A stretch of DNA of 64,000 bases from Planococcus shixiaomingii (GTDB lineage Bacteria > Bacillota > Bacilli > Bacillales_A > Planococcaceae). The notes below the pieces were generated by a model, which was not told the DNA's origin, made no database searches, and saw only the letters and a program-made list of their open reading frames with translations. Of the stretch, positions 52,068-61,415 are shown one piece after another. The number at the start of each line of letters is the position of its first letter. Positions within the stretch are counted from its first letter, which is position 1. The DNA lies in NCBI RefSeq assembly GCF_030413615.1, contig NZ_CP129236.1, forward strand, positions 294,001 through 358,000. The letters run 5' to 3'. The position numbers and the translations under genes were made by a program.

Positions 52068-53234
52068 ATGAAATTTTTCCACACTGCCGATTGGCATTTA
52101 GGCAAGCTGATTCAAGGTGTTTACATGACAGATGAACAACGATTTGTCCTAAACCAATTAATTGCTGCCATAGAAGAAGAACAACCAGACGCTGTCGTCA
52201 TTGCAGGAGATTTGTACGACCGAGCGGTTCCGCCGACTGAAGCAGTCAATTTGCTTGATGAAGTATTGGCCAAAATCGTCTTGGAATTGAACACTCCGGT
52301 GCTTGCCGTAGCAGGCAACCACGACAGTCCTGGCCGCTTGAATTTCGGCAGCCGCATCATGAAGATGAATGGCATCCACATTGCGGGACATGTCCAAAGG
52401 GACCACGAACCGGTTGTTTTGACGGATGAGCACGGGGAAGTGCATTTTCACCTTATCCCGTATACCGATCCGTCGCTGGTTAAGTACACACTTGAAAATC
52501 CGGAAGTCCGTTCACATAATGATGCAATGAAAGCGATCACTGAAAACATTAAAACATCACTCGACCCGAATGCCCGGCATGTTTTGGTGGGCCATGCATT
52601 CGTGACGCCGCACGGCGAGCAAGAAAACAATACGAGTGACTCCGAACGGCCGTTATCAATTGGCGGGGCAGAACATGTCGCCGCACATCATTTTGACAGT
52701 TTCCATTACACTGCGCTCGGGCATTTGCACAAAGCCCATTATGTGCTGAATGAAACCGTACGCTATGCAGGTTCTCCTTTAAAATATTCGATTTCAGAAG
52801 AAAAGCACCAAAAAGGCTTTCATGTCGTTGAACTGGATGCCGCAGGGCAGGTGACGGTCGAAAAGAGATTGTTTGTTCCGAATCGCGATATGCGCACAGT
52901 GGAAGGCACAATCGAAGAGATTTTAACTCATGAATTCAATGAAGACTTTGTTTTCGTTAAGTTGCTGGATGACGCACCGGTTTTATATCCAATGGAAAAA
53001 GTCCGTTCTGTTTATCCGAACGCCATGCACGTGGAGCGGAAAAACTTAATCGGGAATTCTGCACAAAGCGAAACAGGAGCCCGTCGGAAAATGGACTCAC
53101 TGTCTTTATTCAAAGCTTTTTACGAAGAAGTGAAAGGCGAAGCAGCTTCAAAGGAAACAGAAGCGATTTTCAAAGACGTCGTCGATGAATTTTTAAACGA
53201 AGAAAGCGATAAGAAAGAAGGGGTGAATGTATGA
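52068..53234 (+). CDS. sbcD: Exonuclease SbcD (Mre11-like subunit)
   Basis: This 388-residue protein has the metallophosphoesterase motifs HTADWHLGK (residues about 4-12), VIAGDLYDRAVPP, AVAGNHDSPGR and the later LGHLHKAH. With SbcC it cuts DNA ends and hairpins during repair. The start at 52068 follows AAAGGAG; the frame extends far upstream without a site. It overlaps sbcC by four bases (ATGA). Confidence 0.93.
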   Translation: MKFFHTADWHLGKLIQGVYMTDEQRFVLNQLIAAIEEEQPDAVVIAGDLYDRAVPPTEAVNLLDEVLAKIVLELNTPVLAVAGNHDSPGRLNFGSRIMKMNGIHIAGHVQRDHEPVVLTDEHGEVHFHLIPYTDPSLVKYTLENPEVRSHNDAMKAITENIKTSLDPNARHVLVGHAFVTPHGEQENNTSDSERPLSIGGAEHVAAHHFDSFHYTALGHLHKAHYVLNETVRYAGSPLKYSISEEKHQKGFHVVELDAAGQVTVEKRLFVPNRDMRTVEGTIEEILTHEFNEDFVFVKLLDDAPVLYPMEKVRSVYPNAMHVERKNLIGNSAQSETGARRKMDSLSLFKAFYEEVKGEAASKETEAIFKDVVDEFLNEESDKKEGVNV

Positions 53235-56200
53235 GACCCTTGAAATTGAAGTTGACCGCGTTTGGTCCTTATAAGCAAACGGAAGTGATCGATTTTGCTG
53301 ATTTGCAGGGCAATCAGCTGTTTGTTATTTCCGGCAGCACCGGTTCTGGGAAGACGACAATTTTTGATGGCATCTGTTTTGCGCTTTACGGCTCGGCCAG
53401 CGGATCTGACCGCAGCGAATCGCGTATTTTGCGAAGCGATTTTGCCGAAGATGGTACGCATACGTGCGTCGAAATGGAGTTTGAGATACATAACAAGGTA
53501 TACCGGATTTTGCGCCAGATGGGCCATGTCAAAAAAGGCAACAAAAGCCCGACCGGTGAACGTTATGAGTTTTTTGAAATATGCGAGGGCGGCGAAAAGC
53601 CATGTGTCGAGCGGCAAATTGTTTCGGAGATCAACCGCCGGGTAGAAGAAATCATCGGCTTGACCCAAAACCAATTCAGCCAAATTGTCATGCTGCCCCA
53701 AGGCGAATTCCGCAAACTGCTGACTTCGGAAACCGATAATAAAGAAGAGATTCTGCGTAAAATCTTTAAAACCGAGCCGTATAAAATGATCAGCGAACGT
53801 TTAAAGCAAAAGAAAGATGCAGCGGCAAAAGAGTTTCAATTAGAAGAGCAAATCCTGAACAGCCATATCCGGAGCATTGAATCGTCGTTGCCAGAGCGGG
53901 AGTCGGCTATTTTTGAATTGCTTTCGCGCGACCATTACAATGTCCATCAAATAGTGGCGGCTCTTGGGCAAGAAGCGGAATTCTACAAAGAAAAAACTAT
54001 ACAAGACCAAGCGACTTACCAAAAAGCTTATCAGCAACATACGGAAAAACAGGCGATTTTCCATGAAGCGAAGCAATGGAACGACCGCTTTGACGAGTTA
54101 GCGGAAAAAGGGCAACGGCTCGAGAAGATGACCGCCGAACTTCCATTTTATGAAGAAAAAGAACGCCGGTTGGTAAATGCTGAGCGGGCAAGTTTGATTG
54201 AAGGCATGGAAAACTTTTACAAAGAGCTGCGAACGAACGAAGCTGAGAAACTGGAGCTTGTAAAAACAGCGCGGATAAACGCGCAAGTTGCTCTAGAGAG
54301 ACTCGAGCAAGCTGAAGCGGAGTTTTTTGCGCAAGAAAAACGCCAAGGAGAACGGGATCAGCTCCACGCCCGAGTTCTTGAACTGCAGAGCAAATTGCCG
54401 GCAGTTCAAGAACTGGACGGGAAAAAAGCGGAACTCAAGCGGCTTGAAGCGCTGGCGAAAAAAGCGGAAACTGAAGCGAGAGCGATCGAGCAAAATTGGC
54501 AAACTGAAAAGCAAGCGCGGAACCAAATAGCTGCGCAAGTAGCAGAGCTGGATCAGAAAGTTGAAGTGTTCGACGGAAAAAATGCGCAACTGGCGGAACT
54601 GAAAGACAAGTGCCGCTTGTTGAAAGAACTTCTGGCCATTCAAAGCGACTGGACAAAACAGCAACAGGAAAGCCGGGCAACAGAAGCGGCTTTTCAGCAA
54701 GCTGCCGGACATTACGCAGAGTTGGAGGCAACCTGGTTTGCCGATCAAGCACGGGTCCTTGCAGAGCAATTGCATGAGGGCGAAGCATGCCCGGTGTGCG
54801 GAAGCTTGGATCATCCAAATAAAAACGGAGGTTCTCATGGTTCGGCTGTTTCAAAAGAGCAGCTCGACTCGGAGAAAGGCAGACTCGTTGGAGTGGATAG
54901 CAAGTTCCGCGACGCCTCAGCCAAATTAAATGCATTGGCCGACCAGTTAACAAACAAGAAGACGGAAGCCCGTAGCTTCGGGCTAGATCCGGAATTGGCA
55001 AAAGATGAGTACCCAAGCTTAGAGGCAGCACGAAAAGACTTGGTTGCTGAGGTCGAAGAATTGCAGAAAGACAAACTAAAACTTCGTACCCTTAAAGAAA
55101 ATTTCAATCTGTTGTCCCAACAAACGGAAAAGCTGGAGCAGGCAAGGGAACTGTCGGCAGCTGCCATGCAAAAACAGCAGGCGGCATTTGAGACAGCGAC
55201 AGCCGTTTTCCAACAGCTGCTGCTGTCGATTCCAGAAGAAATTCGGGTTCTTGCAGTATTGGAAGAAACCATTCGTCAAACGCTTGCAGAAAAAGAGCGT
55301 CTCGAGAAACTTTGGGCACAGGCTCAAAAACACTTCCAGTCAGCAAAAGAAACAAAAGCTTCTACAGCTGTTGCACTTGAGCATGCTGAAGGCACAGCAG
55401 TAGAAATGAAGAACAAAAAAGAACAAGCCCGGGAACAATTTTTCGCGGCACTTCAAAAATCAGCTTTTGACTCGGAAGAATCTTATTTGCAAGCGAAATT
55501 AGCCGAGCCTCAACAAGCAGCGCTGAAAAAAGAAATTGAAGTTTACAAGCAAAGCCGCCATACTTTGGCTCAGCAAGTGAGAGAACTGGAATCTTTGCTG
55601 GCGGGAAAAGAAAAAACAAGTTCGGATCAACTAGTAGCGGAGTTGGCTGCCTTGAAACACCTATACGAACAAGCTTTTGCCCAGTTGAACCACTCTAAGG
55701 AATTTGAAAAAACAGCGGTGGCTTTGATCGGGAAAATTGTACAAGCCTCCGAGCAAGCTGCACAAGTTGAACAGGAAATGAGCCGTATTGCTGATTTGCA
55801 TGACATGATCCGCGGCCAAAACCCATTGAAAATTTCATTTGAACGGTATTTGCAAATTGAATACTTGGAGCAAATCATCCATTCTGCCAACGAACGGTTG
55901 AAAGATTTATCTAATGGCCAGTTTTATTTAATCCGCAGCGACCGTCAGGAATCCCGCGGCAAACAAAGCGGGTTGGGGCTTGATGTCTACGATTCATATA
56001 CAGGCCAGACGCGCGATGTTAAAACCTTGTCAGGCGGAGAAAAATTTAACGCGTCGTTGTGCCTGGCACTTGGCATGGCCGATGTGATCCAAAGTTTCCA
56101 AGGAAGTGTATCGATCGATACGATGTTCATCGATGAAGGCTTCGGCTCGCTTGATGAAGAATCGCTGAATAAATCCATTGAAACACTGATTGATTTGCAG

Positions 56201-56323
56201 AAATCCGGCCGGATGATCGGCGTTATCTCCCATGTACAAGAATTAAAATCGGCTATTCCGGCGATTTTGGAAGTGAAAAAGTCGAAAGAAGGCTATAGCC
56301 AGACCCGTTTTGTGCTTAAGTAA
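53231..56323 (+). CDS. sbcC: Exonuclease SbcC (Rad50-like SMC ATPase)
   Basis: The 1030-residue protein has Walker A GSTGSGKT at 35-42, long coiled-coil arms and a zinc-hook CPVC at about 520-523. Near the C-terminus are the ABC signature LSGGEKFNASLCLALG and Walker B FIDEGFGSLDEES. It is the ATPase partner of SbcD. The overlap with sbcD gives equal translation. No clear terminator separates it from the following membrane-protein gene, 84 bases away. Confidence 0.95.
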   Translation: MRPLKLKLTAFGPYKQTEVIDFADLQGNQLFVISGSTGSGKTTIFDGICFALYGSASGSDRSESRILRSDFAEDGTHTCVEMEFEIHNKVYRILRQMGHVKKGNKSPTGERYEFFEICEGGEKPCVERQIVSEINRRVEEIIGLTQNQFSQIVMLPQGEFRKLLTSETDNKEEILRKIFKTEPYKMISERLKQKKDAAAKEFQLEEQILNSHIRSIESSLPERESAIFELLSRDHYNVHQIVAALGQEAEFYKEKTIQDQATYQKAYQQHTEKQAIFHEAKQWNDRFDELAEKGQRLEKMTAELPFYEEKERRLVNAERASLIEGMENFYKELRTNEAEKLELVKTARINAQVALERLEQAEAEFFAQEKRQGERDQLHARVLELQSKLPAVQELDGKKAELKRLEALAKKAETEARAIEQNWQTEKQARNQIAAQVAELDQKVEVFDGKNAQLAELKDKCRLLKELLAIQSDWTKQQQESRATEAAFQQAAGHYAELEATWFADQARVLAEQLHEGEACPVCGSLDHPNKNGGSHGSAVSKEQLDSEKGRLVGVDSKFRDASAKLNALADQLTNKKTEARSFGLDPELAKDEYPSLEAARKDLVAEVEELQKDKLKLRTLKENFNLLSQQTEKLEQARELSAAAMQKQQAAFETATAVFQQLLLSIPEEIRVLAVLEETIRQTLAEKERLEKLWAQAQKHFQSAKETKASTAVALEHAEGTAVEMKNKKEQAREQFFAALQKSAFDSEESYLQAKLAEPQQAALKKEIEVYKQSRHTLAQQVRELESLLAGKEKTSSDQLVAELAALKHLYEQAFAQLNHSKEFEKTAVALIGKIVQASEQAAQVEQEMSRIADLHDMIRGQNPLKISFERYLQIEYLEQIIHSANERLKDLSNGQFYLIRSDRQESRGKQSGLGLDVYDSYTGQTRDVKTLSGGEKFNASLCLALGMADVIQSFQGSVSIDTMFIDEGFGSLDEESLNKSIETLIDLQKSGRMIGVISHVQELKSAIPAILEVKKSKEGYSQTRFVLK

Positions 56324-56407
56324 GCAGGCGCAGACCGATCAACTGGTGTTTAAGTACCTCTAAAATAGTGAATGGTAAAAGTACTAGGCATTCCTAAAGG
56401 AGAATAC

Positions 56408-57064
56408 ATGGATACAATACTTTATTTTTTCTTTGCAGCAGCCTATCTCGCACTGTTGGTTTGGGGGATGTGGCGGCAAAAAACATGGAATGCAATGTCA
56501 GTGGTATTTTTGGTGGTACTTGGCCTAATTTATGACAACAGCATAATTGCCCTTGGCAAGTTTATCGGGGAAGGAGCGCTGCTTGAAAATTTGAGTGTGC
56601 CGCGCTTTTGGATTCATGCTTTTCTGACGCCGCTGCTTGTGATTTTTTCGTGGAGGGCATTAAGCCGGGCCGGTGTGAACTGGGCGAAGCAAAAAGCGGT
56701 TATCGTTGGCGCCGTTTTGTATACACTCGCTTTAATTGGCATCGAATTTATTTTTGAAACGGTTAATCTCAACTTGGCAAGTACAAGAGAATACGGAGTT
56801 TTGCGCTATGTTTCCGTTGAAACGGCAACAGGACCGCCAATTATGGTCTTGATGCTAACTGTAGCACTTATGTTTTCAGGGGCTGTGCTGTGGAAAAAAG
56901 CAGCCTGGAAGTGGATGTTGATCGGTTCGGCTGTAATGGTCATTGGCAGTGCTATTCCGCTACCGCTGGACAGTTCGGCAGCCACTAATGCATTCGAATT
57001 ATTTTTGTTGACGACTCTTGTCTGGACAAAAATTCATTTGGAATCAACTAAAATTCGGCGTTAA
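56408..57064 (+). CDS. Polytopic membrane protein, unknown function
   Basis: This 218-residue protein has about seven hydrophobic segments and ends with a short basic tail. I do not recognise the family. Notable conserved-looking spots are YDNSIIALGKFIGEG and the FWIHAFLTPL stretch. The start at 56408 follows AAAGGAGA; an upstream in-frame ATG at 56372 has no site. It may be cotranscribed with the next 70-residue membrane protein. Confidence 0.72.
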   Translation: MDTILYFFFAAAYLALLVWGMWRQKTWNAMSVVFLVVLGLIYDNSIIALGKFIGEGALLENLSVPRFWIHAFLTPLLVIFSWRALSRAGVNWAKQKAVIVGAVLYTLALIGIEFIFETVNLNLASTREYGVLRYVSVETATGPPIMVLMLTVALMFSGAVLWKKAAWKWMLIGSAVMVIGSAIPLPLDSSAATNAFELFLLTTLVWTKIHLESTKIRR

Positions 57065-57093
57065 ACAGAAAGCCGTTCAAAGGAGCTTTTTCT

Positions 57094-57306
57094 ATGAAGA
57101 ATTTCAGCTTTAAAGGGCGGATGATTTATTTTGGCGTAATCGCAGCCATTAGTTTAGCTTTTTTCGCTTTACAGTTTTATGCGAATTCCCAAGGTTCTCC
57201 AGGGACTGGTTCAATTATCTTGCTGATTTTATGGGGACTGATGGTGGCATTTGGCATAGGTGGTATGATTTTTAGCATAATGAAACGAAGCCGTCAGCAA
57301 AAATGA
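57094..57306 (+). CDS. Small two-helix membrane protein, unknown function
   Basis: The 70-residue protein has two transmembrane segments (about residues 11-28 and 38-61) and basic ends (KRSRQQK). AAAGGAG precedes the ATG and a terminator overlaps the stop. I cannot name the family. Confidence 0.68.
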   Translation: MKNFSFKGRMIYFGVIAAISLAFFALQFYANSQGSPGTGSIILLILWGLMVAFGIGGMIFSIMKRSRQQK

Positions 57307-57321
57307 CGGCTTTTCCTTTTG
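57290..57321 (+). terminator. Terminator after small membrane protein
   Basis: GCCGTCA pairs with TGACGGC around seven bases, followed by TTTTCCTTTT. Confidence 0.8.
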
Positions 57322-57419
57322 CAGAAAAGAGGGAATAGCGAGGGAAGTTTGGAAACAAGAAAAAAAAGAAAACTATGATAAAATTTTACTATATTAGTAG
57401 AAGCAGGAGTGATTGACGA

Positions 57420-58688
57420 ATGATTAAAAAATTGAATACCCAGGACTTGGTCGGATTAATCGAACCGGGAGCGGATATTATCGTTCCAATTGCAAACGGA
57501 GAGCCGATCCGCTTGCTTGATTTATTAGAGGAAAATGTAGAACAGCTAAGCGGAGTGACCATTCACCAAATGCTGGCACTGCGCCCGCGTCCGTATATTG
57601 CAGGTCAGTTCGATCAGTTGAAGCACGTATCTTATTTTCTCAGCGGTGCAACAAGAAAAGTTTATCAGGAAGCGAAAATGGAACTTGTACCGAATAATTT
57701 CCATGAAGTTCCAAGAATGCTGAAAAAAATAACGAAAATGTCTATGATTATGACCGTAGCTTCGCCAATGGATGAGCATGGCTTTTTCACGTTGGGGACT
57801 CAAGCGGATTATGTAGCTGAATTTATTGGGAAAGTTCCTTTTGTGTTGGAAGTGAACAACCAAATGCCGAGAACTTATGGCCGCAATCAAATCCATATCA
57901 GCCAAATTGCGGGCTATATTGAGCACAATGCCACGTTAACTGAAGAAAAATCTTCCGAAATCACCGAAAAAGATATTCGCATCGCATCATCGGTGACGGC
58001 GGACATCGAAAATGGAGATACGCTGCAGATTGGCATTGGCTCTGTGCCGAACGCAGTTATCAGCATGTTGAAAGACCACCGGCATTTAGGAATCCATACT
58101 GAAATGCTGCCGGACGGAATTGTTGATCTTGTTAATGCTGGAGCAGTGGATGGAACACGGAAATTTACTCATCCAGGGAAAATTATTGCGACATTCGCTT
58201 ACGGTTCGAAAAAACTATATGATTTTATCGATAACAATCCGGCGGTCGAATTCCTGCCAGTCAGTTTGGTCAACGACCCGCGCGAAATTGCGAAAGAGAA
58301 AAACATCGTGTCGATCAACGCCACAACGGAAGTGGATTTGTTTGGGCAATGCGCTTCAGAAACAGTAGGGGGAAAATATTATTCGTCAAGCGGTGGCCAA
58401 ATCGATTTCGCCAGAGGCGTCCGGTTTGCGGAAAATGGAAAAGGCTACATATGCCTGCAATCCACTGCGAAAAACGATTCGATTTCACGCATCAAACTCG
58501 ATTTAGCTCCCGGATCAGTCGTGACGACAGGAAAAAACGATGTCGACAATATTGTTACCGAATACGGCATTGCGCGCCTTCACGGCGTCTCTTTATCTGA
58601 GCGCGCTAAGCGTCTGATTGCAATTGCGCATCCGAACTTCCGTGAAGAATTACAGTTTGAAGCAAAAAAACGCGGCATTCTAATTTAA
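57420..58688 (+). CDS. Acetyl-CoA hydrolase/transferase family CoA-transferase
   Basis: This 422-residue protein resembles the 4-hydroxybutyrate/propionate CoA-transferase group. It has an N-terminal half with DIIVPIANGEPIRLLD, IGIGSVPNAV near residue 205, HTEMLPDGIVDLV and the GGQIDFARGV and TEYGIARLHG C-terminal motifs. SINATTEVDLFGQ may hold the catalytic Glu that forms the CoA thioester. It moves CoA between short acyl groups, exact acids unknown. The ATG has an AGGAGTG site. It is monocistronic. Confidence 0.85.
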   Translation: MIKKLNTQDLVGLIEPGADIIVPIANGEPIRLLDLLEENVEQLSGVTIHQMLALRPRPYIAGQFDQLKHVSYFLSGATRKVYQEAKMELVPNNFHEVPRMLKKITKMSMIMTVASPMDEHGFFTLGTQADYVAEFIGKVPFVLEVNNQMPRTYGRNQIHISQIAGYIEHNATLTEEKSSEITEKDIRIASSVTADIENGDTLQIGIGSVPNAVISMLKDHRHLGIHTEMLPDGIVDLVNAGAVDGTRKFTHPGKIIATFAYGSKKLYDFIDNNPAVEFLPVSLVNDPREIAKEKNIVSINATTEVDLFGQCASETVGGKYYSSSGGQIDFARGVRFAENGKGYICLQSTAKNDSISRIKLDLAPGSVVTTGKNDVDNIVTEYGIARLHGVSLSERAKRLIAIAHPNFREELQFEAKKRGILI

Positions 58689-58701
58689 AGAAGAAACTAG
58701 G

Positions 58702-58735
58702 AAGGCTTTTCTATTGTTAATAGAAAAGCCTTTTT
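58702..58735 (+). terminator. Terminator after CoA-transferase gene
   Basis: AAGGCTTTTCTATT pairs perfectly with AATAGAAAAGCCTT around three bases, with a T-run. Confidence 0.87.
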
Positions 58736-58758
58736 AGTTTAGGTGGTGAAGCAAATTC

Positions 58759-58797
58759 TTTACTTCTAATTTACTTCATTATATACTTACCTAAGTA
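58759..58797 (+). promoter_or_regulatory. MarR/MFS operon promoter with overlapping operator
   Basis: TTTACT (58759-58764) and TATACT (58782-58787) are spaced by 17 bases. The palindrome TACTTA-CC-TAAGTA at 58784-58797 overlaps the -10, the usual place for MarR autorepression. Confidence 0.6.
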
Positions 58798-58820
58798 AAT
58801 AATTTGAAAAAGGGATGTTT

Positions 58821-59243
58821 ATGCGCAATCTACTATTTCATGAAATTCACCAAAAATCGCGGTTGTCAGTAAAAGAAGTGAATGAAGTATTGAAGGAATT
58901 CGACTTATATAGCTCGCAATGGTCGATTCTTTTTTGTTTAAAGCAACTTGGGGCCATGACGCAAAAAGAGATTTGGCAGTATTTGCATGTCGAAGCACCG
59001 ACAGTCACGCGGACTCTTGTGCGGTTAGAACAAAGCGGCTGGATTGTTAGGCGGGAAGGTAAAGACAAACGAGAGCGGATTGTCGATTTGTCTGATCAGG
59101 CCGAACAGCTGATGCCGAAAATCGAACAACGTGTTATCGAACTTGAAGAAAAGCTGTTATCTGGACTGACAGATGAGGAGCAGCAGCAACTAGTCGCCCT
59201 CATAAAAAAAATAGGAGCGCAACCATCAGAGAAGGATGTATGA
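58821..59243 (+). CDS. MarR family transcriptional regulator
   Basis: The 140-residue protein has a winged helix (about residues 45-95: AMTQKEIWQYLHVEAPTVTRTLVRLEQSGWIVRREGKDKRERIVDLS). It probably represses itself and the MFS gene, whose start lies at its stop codon. The start at 58821 follows AAAAAGGG; the ATG six bases earlier abuts the site. Confidence 0.87.
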   Translation: MRNLLFHEIHQKSRLSVKEVNEVLKEFDLYSSQWSILFCLKQLGAMTQKEIWQYLHVEAPTVTRTLVRLEQSGWIVRREGKDKRERIVDLSDQAEQLMPKIEQRVIELEEKLLSGLTDEEQQQLVALIKKIGAQPSEKDV

Positions 59244-59244
59244 A

Positions 59245-60423
59245 ATGACTGAAAAAAGACCAATTTGGACCAAGAGTTTTATCAATATATCAATTAGCAC
59301 TTTTTTTATTTTCGTAGTCTTTTATGCATTGCTGACCTTGGTGCCAATTTACGTTATAGATGAAGACGGCTTGAACGGCAGTGCGGCTGAAGGTGGAATT
59401 GCCGTTTCGATTTTCTTAGTATCTGCAATTATCATGCGTTTTTTCGCGGGGTTGATTTTAGAGAAATTCGGTAAGCGGAAAATTTTAATTCTCAGTGTCT
59501 TAATGTTTGCAATCAGCACGGGACTATATTTTTTCGCCAATGAACTGGTCCCGCTTTTGTTGTTGCGCTTTTTCCACGGCATCTGGTTTAGTTTGGTGAC
59601 AACTGTTGCAGGTGCCATTGCAGCAGATCTAGTTCCGCCTGAACGGCGGGGAGAAGGCCTTGGCTATTACGGCATTGCGATGAACTTGGCGGTCGTTGCA
59701 GGACCATTCCTTGCCTTAACGCTGCAGCCATATGTTGCCTATCAAACAATTTTTCTGGTTTTTGGAATTATCATGGCTGTTGGCTTTTTATGTGCATTAT
59801 TCGTCCGAGTGGAAGAACATCCGATTGCTAAAACGGAAAAGAGAAAATTGGCATTCAGCGACTTTATAGAGAAAAAAACATTGCCTGTTGCCAGTGTCGG
59901 TTTCTTTATTTCCTTTGTGTATGCCAGCATCATTACGTTTATCTCCGTTTATGCCGAGTCTCTAGGCCTGCTTCAGACAGCAAGCTTTTTCTTTGTAGTG
60001 TATGCAGTGGCGATGCTGCTGGTTCGGCCGCTTACAGGACGCTTGTTTGATAGCAAAGGGCCTGATATTGTCATTATTCCATCGTGCATCATTTTTGCCA
60101 TCGGTTTGCTGTCATTAAGCTTTACCCACTCTTCATGGATGCTTTTGCTGTCAGGGGCACTGGTCGGCCTGGGTTATGGAACGCTCTTGCCAAGTTTTCA
60201 GACGTTGGCGATTCAGGCGGCCGACAAACACCGGAGTGGCCATGCGACTGGAACATTTTTTGCGCTTTACGACAGTGGACTGGCCCTCGGGGCAGTTTTG
60301 CTTGGGGCTGTTGCAGGGTTTTTGGGATATTCCAACCTCTATTTGGTTCTGGCGTTCAGCGTTATCGCCATCATTTTCTACTATAAATGGATTATGAACA
60401 AACAGAAAACCTCGGAAAACTAA
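59245..60423 (+). CDS. MFS efflux transporter
   Basis: The 392-residue protein has 12 transmembrane segments and the MFS signature LEKFGKRKIL after TM2. The GIWFSLVTTVAGAIAADLVPPERRGEGLGYYGIAMNLAVVAGP stretch gives motifs typical of drug exporters. It follows the MarR gene by one base, so the pair is a drug- or phenolic-compound-responsive efflux unit; the substrate is unknown. An ATG three codons earlier overlaps the MarR stop. Only a weak GCCT/AGGC hairpin follows. Confidence 0.85.
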   Translation: MTEKRPIWTKSFINISISTFFIFVVFYALLTLVPIYVIDEDGLNGSAAEGGIAVSIFLVSAIIMRFFAGLILEKFGKRKILILSVLMFAISTGLYFFANELVPLLLLRFFHGIWFSLVTTVAGAIAADLVPPERRGEGLGYYGIAMNLAVVAGPFLALTLQPYVAYQTIFLVFGIIMAVGFLCALFVRVEEHPIAKTEKRKLAFSDFIEKKTLPVASVGFFISFVYASIITFISVYAESLGLLQTASFFFVVYAVAMLLVRPLTGRLFDSKGPDIVIIPSCIIFAIGLLSLSFTHSSWMLLLSGALVGLGYGTLLPSFQTLAIQAADKHRSGHATGTFFALYDSGLALGAVLLGAVAGFLGYSNLYLVLAFSVIAIIFYYKWIMNKQKTSEN

Positions 60424-60535
60424 GAAGTAAATTTGCCTTCTGTTAAAATGGGAGGCTCTTTTACTGTCTTGAGTAGATAATCAGTGGTTTTTCTTATACT
60501 ATGAAATTACGATGAAAAAAGGAGATTTAAGAACT

Positions 60536-61366
60536 ATGGGCCAAATAAGCAAAGAATTATACGAGTTCATGCTTCAAAATAAGTGCAATATGACCGATGA
60601 GTGGTTGAGCACACGCGTAAAAGCGGATGGATCCACTTATTCCCAAAACGCAACTGCTCAAATTGAAGAGCAATTACGGGAACAAAATGCCAAATTCATC
60701 GAAGCGGTGTCTTTGGTTTTTATACAAGAACGCGAAGAATACAGAACCTATATGGAAGATTGGGTGGCAATAGTAGCGCAAGAACGCGTCCGGCAAGCGG
60801 TTCCGCTTCATGAAGTCATTGCCCAACTGCGTATTTTCCGTGGGATTTACTGGGGCTATGTGCGAAAGTTTTTCGATGAGAACAGCAAAGCTACGAGCAA
60901 GGATGCACTGAGGTGGAGCGAAGCGATCAATCATGCTTTCGACTATATTATCGAAAGCTTTGCCATCCATCATTATGAGGCGACCCAGAAAATCCTCATG
61001 AGCCAACAGGCTATGATCAACGAACTGAGCAGTCCGGTCATTCCAATTAAAAAAGGAGTGGGCATTTTACCGCTAGTAGGCGATATTGATACTCACCGGG
61101 CAAAAGTCATTTTGGAAACTGCGCTTGAGCAAAGCGTGAAATGGCAGCTGGATACCTTGTATATTGATTTGTCGGCAGTGGCAATTATCGATACGATGGT
61201 CGCGCAACAATTATTCCAATTGATGGCCTCGTTAAAAATTGTAGGGGTCCAATCCGTATTGTCTGGCATTCGCCCTGAGATTGCCCAAACGGCCATTACG
61301 CTCGGCATCGATTTTAAAGACATAAAAGTACATGCAAATTTAATGCGCGCACTGGAAAGCCAATAA
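60536..61366 (+). CDS. RsbR-type stressosome protein (STAS domain)
   Basis: The 275-residue protein has an N-terminal helical non-heme globin-like sensor domain and a C-terminal STAS domain (about 155-270). The STAS core is VIPIKKGVGILPLVGDIDTHRA through IDTMVAQQLFQL and VLSGIRPEIAQTAITLGID. RsbR paralogues scaffold the stressosome that controls SigB. The Thr equivalent to RsbRA Thr205 is kept (IDTMV), but the Thr171-equivalent position reads Asp (VGDIDT), as in some paralogues. The start at 60536 follows AAGGAG with longish spacing; 60512 is an alternative. No other stressosome gene is nearby. Confidence 0.85.
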   Translation: MGQISKELYEFMLQNKCNMTDEWLSTRVKADGSTYSQNATAQIEEQLREQNAKFIEAVSLVFIQEREEYRTYMEDWVAIVAQERVRQAVPLHEVIAQLRIFRGIYWGYVRKFFDENSKATSKDALRWSEAINHAFDYIIESFAIHHYEATQKILMSQQAMINELSSPVIPIKKGVGILPLVGDIDTHRAKVILETALEQSVKWQLDTLYIDLSAVAIIDTMVAQQLFQLMASLKIVGVQSVLSGIRPEIAQTAITLGIDFKDIKVHANLMRALESQ

Positions 61367-61415
61367 ACAAAGCCTGTTCTTCTTTTCAAAGAAGAACAGG
61401 CTTTGTTTGTTTTAT
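61365..61415. terminator. Bidirectional terminator
   Basis: AAACAAAGCCTGTTCTTC pairs perfectly over 18 bp with GAAGAACAGGCTTTGTTT around eight bases. It is shared by the convergent RsbR-like and hemolysin-III genes. Confidence 0.88.

Noticed and set aside
54435..55031. 198-codon minus-strand frame inside sbcC
   Set aside because: Antisense to the SbcC coiled-coil region, where repetitive codon use leaves long empty frames.
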